From NCBI GenBank assembly GCA_003158175.1, contig PMHJ01000020.1, positions 1 to 32,592 of the forward strand: a DNA stretch of 32,592 nt, given 5' to 3'. The number at the start of each line of letters is the position of its first letter. Within the stretch, counting starts at the first letter, position 1. A program made the position numbers and the translations under genes. Below, one piece after another: positions 16,541 to 23,757 of this stretch. This stretch comes from Candidatus Cybelea septentrionalis. Lineage in GTDB: Bacteria > Vulcanimicrobiota > Vulcanimicrobiia > Vulcanimicrobiales > Vulcanimicrobiaceae. Below the pieces are notes generated by a model. It was not told where the DNA came from. It saw only the letters and a program-made list of their open reading frames with translations, and searched no databases.

Positions 16541-16944
16541 AAAAGCTGATTTAACGGGCGACGGGCAGTGAAGCCCTCGTCCATGCCGTGCCAGTAGGCA
16601 ACCTCTTCTTCGCCTAGCTTCCAACAAAGATAGACCGGCTCGTCGCCCCGCATCGAGGGGAAATCGATCAGCCCGAGGTCGATATCTTTGACGACGCAGC
16701 CGAATGCTTCGACCCGATAGATCAGGCGCCCGATCTCTTGTTTGAGCTCCGCAAAGCGCGGCTCGGGCAGCGCGGAGCGCATACCGGCCAGGCGCGGCCG
16801 GCTCGCCGGCTTGGCGTGGTGAAGGGCCGGATCCGACTCGAGCAGCTTGATCGCAAGCTCTCTGCGCTTTGTCAGCAGTTCCTCAATCAGCGGCTCCAGC
16901 TTAGAAATGAGGGCGTTGGCGCGCTCGGGCGAAAAGAGCTTCAT
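16537..16944 (-). CDS. DUF2203 family protein
   Basis: A 135-residue cytosolic protein. It begins FSPERANALISKLEPLIEEL, a helix that continues as a likely coiled coil. It ends with the family hallmark VKDIDLGLIDFPSMRGDEPV, YLCWKLGEEEVAYWHG and DEGFTARRPL. The function of DUF2203 is unknown; members are widespread single genes. Its ATG directly abuts the ATG of rapZ on the other strand (CAT|ATG, no intergenic base), so any promoter must lie inside rapZ. Confidence 0.9.
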   Translation of the reverse strand: MKLFSPERANALISKLEPLIEELLTKRRELAIKLLESDPALHHAKPASRPRLAGMRSALPEPRFAELKQEIGRLIYRVEAFGCVVKDIDLGLIDFPSMRGDEPVYLCWKLGEEEVAYWHGMDEGFTARRPLNQLF

Positions 16945-17805
16945 ATGGGTTCCCTGCGCATCGTCTTCGTCACGGGGCTCTCCGGTGCCGGCCTGAGCCA
17001 GTCAATAAAGTCGTTTGAAGATTTGGGCTTTTACTGTATCGAGCACCTTCCTCCCGCCGTTCTCGAAAGCGCCGTGACGGCGCTCGAGCAATCCGGCGTG
17101 ACGGACGTTGCCGTAGCGCTCGACGTTCGTGGCGACGCGCGGCTTGGCGACGCTCGAACCGCAATCGATCGCATCAGAGGCACCCATTTGGTGCAGGTGC
17201 TCTTCCTCGACGCTGCCGACGAGCTACTCGTTCGCCGCTTTAGCCAGACACGGCGTCGCCATCCCTTTGCGCAAACGGGCTCCGTTCGAGAAGCCATCGA
17301 CGCCGACCGGCGACTGCTGGCTCCTTTGCGCGAGCTCGCCGACGTGGTCATCGACACAACGAACCTGACGCACGGCACACTGAAGGAGCGAATCGCCGCG
17401 GCCTTCGTTACGGATCGTCCGATGCGCCTCGCCGTTACCTTCGTTGCCTTTGGCTTCAAGTTCGGGTTACCGACCGATCTCGATCTCCTGTTTGACGTGC
17501 GTTTCTTGCGCAACCCGAACTACGTTGAGACACTCGCCGATAAATCCGGTGACGATGAAGCGGTCGCAGCCTTCATCGAGGAAGACGATGCTCTCGCTCC
17601 GTTTCTTGCCAAGGTTACCGATTTGATCGACTTTTTGCTTCCCTGCTATCTCGCCGAAGGCAAGTCGCAGCTTACGATCGGCGTGGGGTGCACCGGCGGC
17701 CGTCACCGCTCGGTGTATGTGGCCGGACGGCTCGCGCAGCGCTTCGCCGCCGATCGCCGCATCGATGTCGTGCTCGAGGCCCGCGACCTCGTGCGGGCGG
17801 CTTGA
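16945..17805 (+). CDS. rapZ: RapZ-like RNase adaptor / nucleotide-binding protein with altered Walker A
   Basis: A 286-residue member of the RapZ (YvcJ) family, which in enterobacteria senses glucosamine-6-phosphate and guides RNase E to GlmZ; in Gram-positives it is a GTP/ATP-binding protein. The N-terminal P-loop reads VTGLSGAGLSQSIKSFEDLG. The invariant Walker A lysine is Leu17 and the following Thr/Ser position is S18-Q19. The C-terminal half is well kept: FVAFGFKFGLPTDLDLLFDV, RFLRNPNYV and IGVGCTGGRHRSVYVAGRLA. The start ATG at 16945 was chosen because the family begins just before the P-loop. The stop overlaps the yvcK start (TGATG). The rapZ-yvcK order is ancestral; whiA, often next, is absent. 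Confidence 0.92.
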   Translation: MGSLRIVFVTGLSGAGLSQSIKSFEDLGFYCIEHLPPAVLESAVTALEQSGVTDVAVALDVRGDARLGDARTAIDRIRGTHLVQVLFLDAADELLVRRFSQTRRRHPFAQTGSVREAIDADRRLLAPLRELADVVIDTTNLTHGTLKERIAAAFVTDRPMRLAVTFVAFGFKFGLPTDLDLLFDVRFLRNPNYVETLADKSGDDEAVAAFIEEDDALAPFLAKVTDLIDFLLPCYLAEGKSQLTIGVGCTGGRHRSVYVAGRLAQRFAADRRIDVVLEARDLVRAA

Positions 17806-19151
17806 TGCGCCAGCGCTTCGTTCGTTCGTTTCAGTGGCTGCTGCCCGGCGTTGGCGTCAAGCGGTGGATTCTCATCGCAGTCTTCGGCATCGTCCTGCTG
17901 CTCGACGGCATTACGCGCTGGTTCATTGCAGAGGGCAGCGGGCTCCACGTCAACGAGACTCTCGACAGCATCGTCGTCGATTATTTCTCACCGGCCTATC
18001 TCACGGGAATTCTGGGGATCGCCGGCATCGCATTTCTTAGCATCGGCGTCTTCATGTGGATGCGCAGCGTCGCTCGAATCGCCGGCAGCCGCCAGCCCAG
18101 GGGATTTCGCGACGCGTTGGCGGGCAGGCGGCTTCAGCAAGGCTACAAGATCGTGGCCATCGGCGGCGGCACGGGGCTGTCGACGTTGCTGCGCGGCCTC
18201 AAACGGCGCTCGAGCAATCTCACCGCCATCGTGACGGTCAGCGACGATGGCGGCTCGTCGGGGCGTCTTCAAAAAGAACTCGGGGTTCTGCCGCCGGGCG
18301 ACGTTCGCAACTGCCTCGTCGCGCTCGCCGACGATGAGGCGATGGTGACCGACCTTTTCCGCTATCGATTCACCGAAGGTGAAGGACTGAGCGGACATTC
18401 GTTTGGGAATCTTTTTTTAGCGGCAATGAGCGGCATCACCGGAAACTTCGATCGCGCCATCAAGGAATCGAGCCGCGTGCTTAATGTCGTGGGGCGCGTC
18501 TTACCGGCGACGTTAGGCGTCGTGCGGCTCTGTGCAGAGCTCGACGACGGCACGATTCTGGAGGGCGAGTCGAACATCTCGCTCGCGAAGCGTCCGATCA
18601 AACGGGTCTTCTTCGATCCCCCGGCCGCGGCGCCGCTGGAGGAGGTGATCTCCGCCATTCGCGATGCGGATGCCATCGTGCTGGGGCCCGGCTCGCTCTT
18701 TACTTCGGTCGTCCCGAACTTCTTGGTGAGCCGCATCGCGCGCGAAGTCGGCGATGCATCGGCAGTAAAGATCTACGTTTGCAACGTCATGACGCAGCCC
18801 GGCGAGACCGATGGAATGACGGCGGCCGATCACCTCGAGGCGTTGATTGCCAACGCCGGCGAACGCGTCTGCGACTATGTGATCGTTAACGACGAACCGC
18901 CGTCGCGCTTGCTGTCGGCATACGCACAAGAGGGCCAAGTGCCCGTAGTGGCCGATACGGAGCGCATTTCCAACATGGGATACCATCCGGTCACGGCGGC
19001 GGTGATCGGTGAGACGGAGACGGTGCGCCACGATCCCGATCGCCTCGCTACCGTCGTCTTGGGCATCGTCGATCGGACGGTTGCCGACCGGGCAACGCTG
19101 ATGAAACCCGCGAGCGCCTATCGCCGCTCCACGGCGGTCAGTTCAAACTAG
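17805..19151 (+). CDS. yvcK: YvcK/CofD-like gluconeogenesis factor with N-terminal membrane anchor
   Basis: 448 residues. The C-terminal ~330 residues are the YvcK/CofD-like fold: AIGGGTGLSTLLRGLKRRSS, TVSDDGGSSGRLQKELGVLP, PGDVRNCLVALADD, GHSFGNLFLAAMSGITGNFD and VLGPGSLFTSVVPNFLVSRI. YvcK binds UDP-sugars and supports cell wall precursor synthesis and growth on gluconeogenic carbon. An N-terminal extension holds two membrane helices (about residues 21-41 and 66-88), so the protein is membrane-anchored. Such extensions occur in some other phyla but not in the short Bacillus form. Start ATG at 17805 overlaps the rapZ stop. Confidence 0.94.
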   Translation: MRQRFVRSFQWLLPGVGVKRWILIAVFGIVLLLDGITRWFIAEGSGLHVNETLDSIVVDYFSPAYLTGILGIAGIAFLSIGVFMWMRSVARIAGSRQPRGFRDALAGRRLQQGYKIVAIGGGTGLSTLLRGLKRRSSNLTAIVTVSDDGGSSGRLQKELGVLPPGDVRNCLVALADDEAMVTDLFRYRFTEGEGLSGHSFGNLFLAAMSGITGNFDRAIKESSRVLNVVGRVLPATLGVVRLCAELDDGTILEGESNISLAKRPIKRVFFDPPAAAPLEEVISAIRDADAIVLGPGSLFTSVVPNFLVSRIAREVGDASAVKIYVCNVMTQPGETDGMTAADHLEALIANAGERVCDYVIVNDEPPSRLLSAYAQEGQVPVVADTERISNMGYHPVTAAVIGETETVRHDPDRLATVVLGIVDRTVADRATLMKPASAYRRSTAVSSN

Positions 19152-19155
19152 GACG

Positions 19156-19515
19156 TTAGTGGGGTGGTGGAGAGGCTTGCGTGCGCAGCGTTAAGTTTAG
19201 CGTGAAGGGTTTGCCCGGTTCGATAGTTGTGGTCGACGACATCGCTTGATAGCCCGTAGCCTCGACCGCGTAGTCGGTGATGCCGCTGGGAACCTTGTCG
19301 ATCGAGAAGCGGCCGGTTGCGTCGCTAGTTGCCGTCAAGACCGTGTCGACCGTCACCACAGCACCGTGGATCGGTACGTTCGTGACCGAATCGACGACCG
19401 TTCCGGACAGACTCGCAAAACCGGCCGCCGGCGGCAACTCATCGGTATTGCATCCCGGCGTTCCCAATAGCAGCAACGCTATTCCAATGAAAAACCTGCC
19501 TCGGAGTGAATTCAT
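19156..19515 (-). CDS. Small lipoprotein with carboxypeptidase-regulatory-like domain
   Basis: 119 residues from the ATG at 19515. The signal peptide MNSLRGRFFIGIALLLLG ends at a lipobox-like TPGC. One Ig-like/carboxypeptidase regulatory-like (CarboxypepD_reg) domain follows: SLSGTVVDSVTNVPIHGAVV, TVDTVLTATSDATGRFSIDK, then VPSGITDYAVEATGYQAMS. It is a probable outer-surface or periplasmic beta-sandwich of unknown role. A longer frame extends upstream through cbs antisense sequence and is not believed. It is divergent from cbs with a 37-bp gap, and convergent with yvcK (4-bp gap). Confidence 0.8.
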   Translation of the reverse strand: MNSLRGRFFIGIALLLLGTPGCNTDELPPAAGFASLSGTVVDSVTNVPIHGAVVTVDTVLTATSDATGRFSIDKVPSGITDYAVEATGYQAMSSTTTIEPGKPFTLNLTLRTQASPPPH

Positions 19516-19528
19516 AGGTGAAGGTGTT

Positions 19529-19547
19529 CGCCGCGCTGAAGGCGGCG
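19529..19547. repeat. GC-rich inverted repeat in the lipoprotein-cbs gap
   Basis: CGCCGC and GCGGCG flank a 7-base loop (GCTGAAG) in the only 37 bp between the divergent starts at 19515 and 19553. It resembles the dispersed GGAGCGCCGCCTTCAG-type repeats rather than a promoter. Confidence 0.4.
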
Positions 19548-19552
19548 CTCCT

Positions 19553-20956
19553 ATGGCAAGCACCGCGCCATCCCCCCCGGCGTCAAAACTCGCATACTGC
19601 GAAACCGCGTTAGACGCCATTGGCCACACCCCGCTGGTAAGATTGAACAAAGTGGTCGACGGCGCGGCGTGCCTGGTGTTGGGCAAGGTCGAGTACGTGA
19701 ATCCCGGCGGCAGCGTCAAGGATCGCCCCGCGGTCGCGATGCTCGATGCCGCGGAGCGCCAGGGCCTGCTCAAGCCCGGCGGCACGATCGTCGAGCCGAC
19801 GAGCGGCAACACCGGTACCGGCTTGGCAATGGCCGCCGCCATCCGCGGCTATCGCTGCATTTTGGTGATGCCCGACAAAATGTCGAGAGAAAAGATCGAC
19901 CTCCTGCGCGCCTACGGTGCGGATGTCGTGATCACCCCGACCAACGTTCCTCCCGATTCGCCGGAGTCGTATTACGGCGTCGCAAACCGTCTGGCATCGG
20001 AGATACCTGGCGCATTTCAGCCGAATCAATTTCACAATCATTTCAATCCGGAAGCGCACTACCATTCGACCGGCCCCGAGATTTGGGAGCAGACCGGCGG
20101 GACGATCACGCATTTCGTTGCAGGCATCGGTACTGGAGGAACGATCTCCGGCACGGCTCGGTTTTTGAAAGAAAAGAATCCGGCGATCCACGTCGTCGGC
20201 GCGGATCCCGAAGGGTCGATCTATTCCGGAGATATTCCGCGCTCGTACGCGGTCGAAGGCATCGGCATGAGCTACTTACCCGAGACCGTGGACTTGCGCG
20301 TGATCGACGAGATGGTGCGGGTTTCGGATCGCGATTCATTTTTGATGGCGCGCCGAATCGCACGCGAGGAGGGTTTACTCGTCGGCGGTTCTTCGGGAAC
20401 TGCGGGTGTCGCCGCGGTGCGCCTTGCCAAGACCCTGGGGCCCGACGCGATCGTCGTCGTTATTCTGCCCGACTCGGGCCGCGGCTACATGTCGAAAATT
20501 TTCAACGACGACTGGATGATCGCCAACGGCTTTCTGGCCGATGCAAAGCGGCGCGCGACGGTCGGAAACGTTCTGCGAAGCAAGACGCCATTGCCGCCGC
20601 TGCTCACCGTGCAGCAGGACGACACCGTTAGGACCGCGCTAGACCTGCTGCGCCAGTACGAGATCTCGCAGCTTCCCGTAATGCAGGGGCGGGAACAGGT
20701 CGGAAGTGTCAACGACGTCGGCGTTATGCGCAGTGTCTTCGATCATGCGGACATTCTCCATCAGCCGGTCAGCGAGGTGATGGGCCGGCCTTTTCCGGCC
20801 CTCGAGCAGTCCGAGGAGATCGAGCTTGCGTACAAGCTCCTGACGCTTGCCAATCCGGCCATCGTCGTAACGGACGACGGAGAGCCGATCGGCGTGCTAA
20901 CGCGCCAAGACATCATCAGCTTCCTCTCCACCAGCTCCGACGTCGTCCACAAGTGA
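19553..20956 (+). CDS. cbs: Cystathionine beta-synthase (PLP domain plus CBS pair)
   Basis: Condenses serine (or O-acetylserine) with homocysteine to cystathionine, the first step of reverse transsulfuration. About 467 residues from the ATG at 19553; the frame could extend upstream but into the divergent lipoprotein. Fold-type II PLP enzyme: YVNPGGSVKDRPAVAMLDAA with PLP Lys56, PTSGNTGTGLAMAAAIRGYR, the phosphate loop GIGTGGTISGTARFLKEKNP, and EEGLLVGGSSGTAGVAAVRL. The C-terminal ~120 residues are two CBS motifs (LLTVQQDDTVRTALDLLRQY, PVMQGREQVGSVNDVGVM and IVVTDDGEPIGVLTRQDIIS), a possible S-adenosylmethionine or nucleotide-sensing module. No heme-binding N-terminus. The stop overlaps the next start (GTGA). 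Confidence 0.95.
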   Translation: MASTAPSPPASKLAYCETALDAIGHTPLVRLNKVVDGAACLVLGKVEYVNPGGSVKDRPAVAMLDAAERQGLLKPGGTIVEPTSGNTGTGLAMAAAIRGYRCILVMPDKMSREKIDLLRAYGADVVITPTNVPPDSPESYYGVANRLASEIPGAFQPNQFHNHFNPEAHYHSTGPEIWEQTGGTITHFVAGIGTGGTISGTARFLKEKNPAIHVVGADPEGSIYSGDIPRSYAVEGIGMSYLPETVDLRVIDEMVRVSDRDSFLMARRIAREEGLLVGGSSGTAGVAAVRLAKTLGPDAIVVVILPDSGRGYMSKIFNDDWMIANGFLADAKRRATVGNVLRSKTPLPPLLTVQQDDTVRTALDLLRQYEISQLPVMQGREQVGSVNDVGVMRSVFDHADILHQPVSEVMGRPFPALEQSEEIELAYKLLTLANPAIVVTDDGEPIGVLTRQDIISFLSTSSDVVHK

Positions 20957-22128
20957 AGTTTTCGACAAAAGCAATTCACGTTGGGCAAGAGGCCGATCCG
21001 GCCACCGGCGCGACCATCGTTCCGATCTATCAAACGTCCACCTTCACACAGACCAAAGTCGGCGAGCACAAGGGCTTCGATTATAGCCGTACGGTGAACC
21101 CAACGCGCGTGGCCCTGGAGCGTCAGTTGGCTTCGCTCGAGGAAGCGCGCTTTGCGAGTGCGTTTTCCAGCGGCATGGCGGCGACGTCGGCCGTAATCAA
21201 TCTGCTCTCGGCCGGGGATCACGTCGTCGTGGGCGACGATCTTTACGGCGGCACGTACCGGCTCTTCGAACGCATCTTCGCGCGTTACGGCCTTACGTTC
21301 ACCTACGTCGATATGCGCGATCTCGAAGCAGTCGCCGCCGCCGTGCAGCCGAATACGAGACTCTTCTGGATCGAAACCCCCAGCAACCCGCTTTTGAACA
21401 TCGTCGATATTGCCGCAGTGGCATCCTTACGCCGTCCCGATCAGATCGTCGCTGTCGACAATACTTTTGCGACACCATATTTTCAGCAGCCACTCGCATT
21501 GGGGGCTCAGATCGCCGTTCATTCAACGACCAAGTATATCGGCGGCCACAGCGACGTCGTCGGCGGCGTGGCGATCACCGACGACCGCGAGCTCTACGAA
21601 CGGATCAAGTTCGCGCAGAACGCGGCCGGCGGAGTCCCCGGGCCGCACGATGCCTGGCTCACGATGCGCGGCGCGAAGACCCTGGCCGTCCGCATGCGCG
21701 AGCATGCGCGCAACGCCCAAACGGTTGCCGAGTTTCTCGAGTCGCGGGATGACGTTGCGCGCGTGTACTATCCAGGCCTTCCGTCGCATCCGCAGCACGA
21801 ACTCGCACGCCGGCAGATGAGCGGCTTTAGCGGCATGCTTTCCTTCGTCTTGGAGGGGCCGGTCGAGCGCGCACTCGATTTCGCGAGCCGCCTTACTTAT
21901 TTCAGTCTTGCCGAGAGCCTCGGGGGCGTCGAATCGCTTATCTCCCATCCGGCACGCATGACGCATGGGTCGATTCCAAAGGAAGAACGCGAACGCCGCG
22001 GTATCACCGACGGGCTCTTGCGCCTCTCGGTCGGAATCGAAGATGTGGAGGACCTACTCGGCGATCTGCGCGCAACGCTCGACGCTACGGCTGATAGAGT
22101 GGATACTGAACGGCCGTTACTTGCTTGA
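20953..22128 (+). CDS. Cystathionine gamma-lyase/gamma-synthase family enzyme
   Basis: 391 residues, the Cys/Met-metabolism PLP family. With cbs immediately upstream (GTGA overlap) the likely reaction is cleavage of cystathionine to cysteine, 2-oxobutyrate and ammonia, completing reverse transsulfuration; gamma-synthase activity cannot be excluded from sequence. Landmarks: FSTKAIHVGQEADPATGATI, VPIYQTSTFTQTKVG, DYSRTVNPTRVALERQLASL, FSSGMAATSAVINLLSAGDH, VDNTFATPYFQQPLALGAQI and HSTTKYIGGHSDVVGGVAIT with PLP Lys194. The end SLGGVESLISHPARMTHGSI and LLRLSVGIEDVEDLLGDL is typical. The start is GTG. The last 44 bp overlap the convergent secreted-protein gene. Confidence 0.93.
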   Translation: MKFSTKAIHVGQEADPATGATIVPIYQTSTFTQTKVGEHKGFDYSRTVNPTRVALERQLASLEEARFASAFSSGMAATSAVINLLSAGDHVVVGDDLYGGTYRLFERIFARYGLTFTYVDMRDLEAVAAAVQPNTRLFWIETPSNPLLNIVDIAAVASLRRPDQIVAVDNTFATPYFQQPLALGAQIAVHSTTKYIGGHSDVVGGVAITDDRELYERIKFAQNAAGGVPGPHDAWLTMRGAKTLAVRMREHARNAQTVAEFLESRDDVARVYYPGLPSHPQHELARRQMSGFSGMLSFVLEGPVERALDFASRLTYFSLAESLGGVESLISHPARMTHGSIPKEERERRGITDGLLRLSVGIEDVEDLLGDLRATLDATADRVDTERPLLA

Positions 22129-22660
22129 GGAAGCTGCGCGCCTCTTCGTCGTTCCCGTCGCCCATACGCGTCGTCTCGGCGAGTACGATTCCGCGCTGAC
22201 CGTCCGCCCAAACGACGGCGTACTCTTTTTTCGCGTCGAATCCGCTGCCATATGCGACCTCCACGAAGGTCGCCGGCATGCCGTTGAGCAGGGTCATCGG
22301 CGTCTTATTGCGGATGAGCGTCCCCTCTTGCGCGCCATGGGTCTGACTTTCAAACTGCCCCTCCCACTCATTGGGTGCGGCGGTGTAGGCTTCCATCGAA
22401 AGCGTAATGGTGCGAGCATCCTCCTTGCCGGGATTGAGAACCCATAAGGCAATCGGCTGCAAGTCGTCGCTGAGTTGCGCCAACGGGACCTCCTGCCGAT
22501 TCACCAGAACGGCAGCGGCCGGCGCCGTGAAGCTCATCGCCGCATCGCTATAGATGTGCGGGTCCGGACTGGGGGTCGGCGGCGGTGGAACCTGCGCGGA
22601 GACCCGCGCGAAGCTCGCCGCAGTCAGCAGTAGAACGAAGAAAAATCCGAATCGTTTCAT
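22085..22660 (-). CDS. Secreted protein of unknown function
   Basis: 191 residues with a clear signal peptide (MKRFGFFFVLLLTAASFARV, cleavage near VSA|QVP) and a Pro-rich mature start (PPPPTPSPDP). The mature part is beta-rich: YSDAAMSFTAPAAAVLVNRQ, ALWVLNPGKEDARTITLSM, GFDAKKEYAVVWADGQRGIV and a C-terminal helix EEARSFLKQVTAVQYP. It resembles small periplasmic domains of the PsbP/MOG1 type in pattern only; I do not name a family. Its ATG overlaps the esterase stop (ATGA), so the two are co-translated. The 3' end overlaps the gamma-lyase gene antisense by 44 bp. Confidence 0.75.
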   Translation of the reverse strand: MKRFGFFFVLLLTAASFARVSAQVPPPPTPSPDPHIYSDAAMSFTAPAAAVLVNRQEVPLAQLSDDLQPIALWVLNPGKEDARTITLSMEAYTAAPNEWEGQFESQTHGAQEGTLIRNKTPMTLLNGMPATFVEVAYGSGFDAKKEYAVVWADGQRGIVLAETTRMGDGNDEEARSFLKQVTAVQYPLYQP

Positions 22661-23697
22661 TCCTGATCCAACACGGCGGCAAGCGCCGGAAGCGAAGTTT
22701 CGTACCGGTAGCCGGTGTTGCGGTGATCGTCGTCAAATTCCTCGTGGCGCACCGCGAGCCCCAGCCCACGGATGCGCTGGGTGACGACCCGCGCGCCGAC
22801 ATCGAGATTATATTCGTCGCGCCGCCCGCAGTCGAGATAGCGAAGCCGCAACCGGGCCAACGCGTCGCGCCCGTGGATTACGCGCTCCGCCGGATCGAAA
22901 GCAAGCCAGCGTGAGAAAACGTCTTCCCGTAGCTCGCCGGTGCCTTGGTCGAACGGCAACTCGAGGTCGTAGGCCGCGGCGCTGCGCGGCGAGTAGGCGG
23001 ACGCGTAGGCAAGCATCTCCATCGTCGTATAATCCGCAGGGTTGCGCTTCGGCTTGCGTTCGAATGCGTCGACGTAGCCGGAGATGTCGAAACCATGCGC
23101 CTCGAGAGTACGATGCACGGTTGCAAACGCCGGGATGTGAGCGTAGCGAAAATACGAGTCGCCGCTATGTGAGGCAAACGCGCCAAAAACCCCTGGATGC
23201 ACGAGCACGAGATGCATCGCTCCGAACCCGCCCGAGGACTTGCCCAAGACCGCCCGTCCGCCCTCGGATGCAACCGTCCGATAGTTGCGGTCGACGTGGC
23301 CGACAACGTCGCGCACGGTGTAAGTCGCGTACGCGCCGTTGTGGATCGAATCCACGTACTGCGAGCCTCCCAACCGCGTAAATCCATCAACGAGAACGAG
23401 CACGACGGGCGGCATGCGTTTCGATGCGATCAGCCGGTCCGCCCATTGAACGACGTTGGTCTCCCAGGGCCGCGATGACACCATTGCGGCGACGTCGCCC
23501 GTGTAGCCGTGCAGCACATATAACGCCGAATACCGGCGCGAGCCCGCAGGATCGTATCCCGGCGGTAGATAGACGGCGGAAGGCCGCATTGGCGGATCGC
23601 CGAGTGCGTTCCCCGCGAGCGCCTCGCTGTCTACGAAGTCGACCTTCAGCGTTCCGTCTAGCCGTAATAAGCGCGAAAGCGCAGAAGCCTCCTCCAT
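22657..23697 (-). CDS. Esterase-D-like alpha/beta hydrolase
   Basis: About 346 residues from the ATG at 23697 (an ATG at 23721 is the alternative). It belongs to the putative-esterase family (esterase D / enterochelin esterase / mycolyltransferase-like). AVYLPPGYDPAGSRRYSALY then VLHGYTG forms the first strands and oxyanion region. GGRAVLGKSSGGFGAMHLVL carries the GxSxG elbow with Ser154. A late DDDHRNTGYRYETSLP supplies a candidate catalytic His. No signal peptide, so probably cytosolic. It leads the two-gene unit with the secreted protein and is divergent from the permease-glycosidase fusion (60-bp gap). Confidence 0.87.
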   Translation of the reverse strand: MEEASALSRLLRLDGTLKVDFVDSEALAGNALGDPPMRPSAVYLPPGYDPAGSRRYSALYVLHGYTGDVAAMVSSRPWETNVVQWADRLIASKRMPPVVLVLVDGFTRLGGSQYVDSIHNGAYATYTVRDVVGHVDRNYRTVASEGGRAVLGKSSGGFGAMHLVLVHPGVFGAFASHSGDSYFRYAHIPAFATVHRTLEAHGFDISGYVDAFERKPKRNPADYTTMEMLAYASAYSPRSAAAYDLELPFDQGTGELREDVFSRWLAFDPAERVIHGRDALARLRLRYLDCGRRDEYNLDVGARVVTQRIRGLGLAVRHEEFDDDHRNTGYRYETSLPALAAVLDQE

Positions 23698-23757
23698 CGG
23701 ATTCTCTTTTCGTCGCACCAAGAGGCCGCGCCTCGCACCGCGAACTGCACGTGCGGT

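Noticed and set aside
23740..23757. GCACGTGC palindrome before the permease-glycosidase start as an operator
   Set aside because: Only 8 bp, common by chance in this GC-rich DNA, and no second copy nearby.
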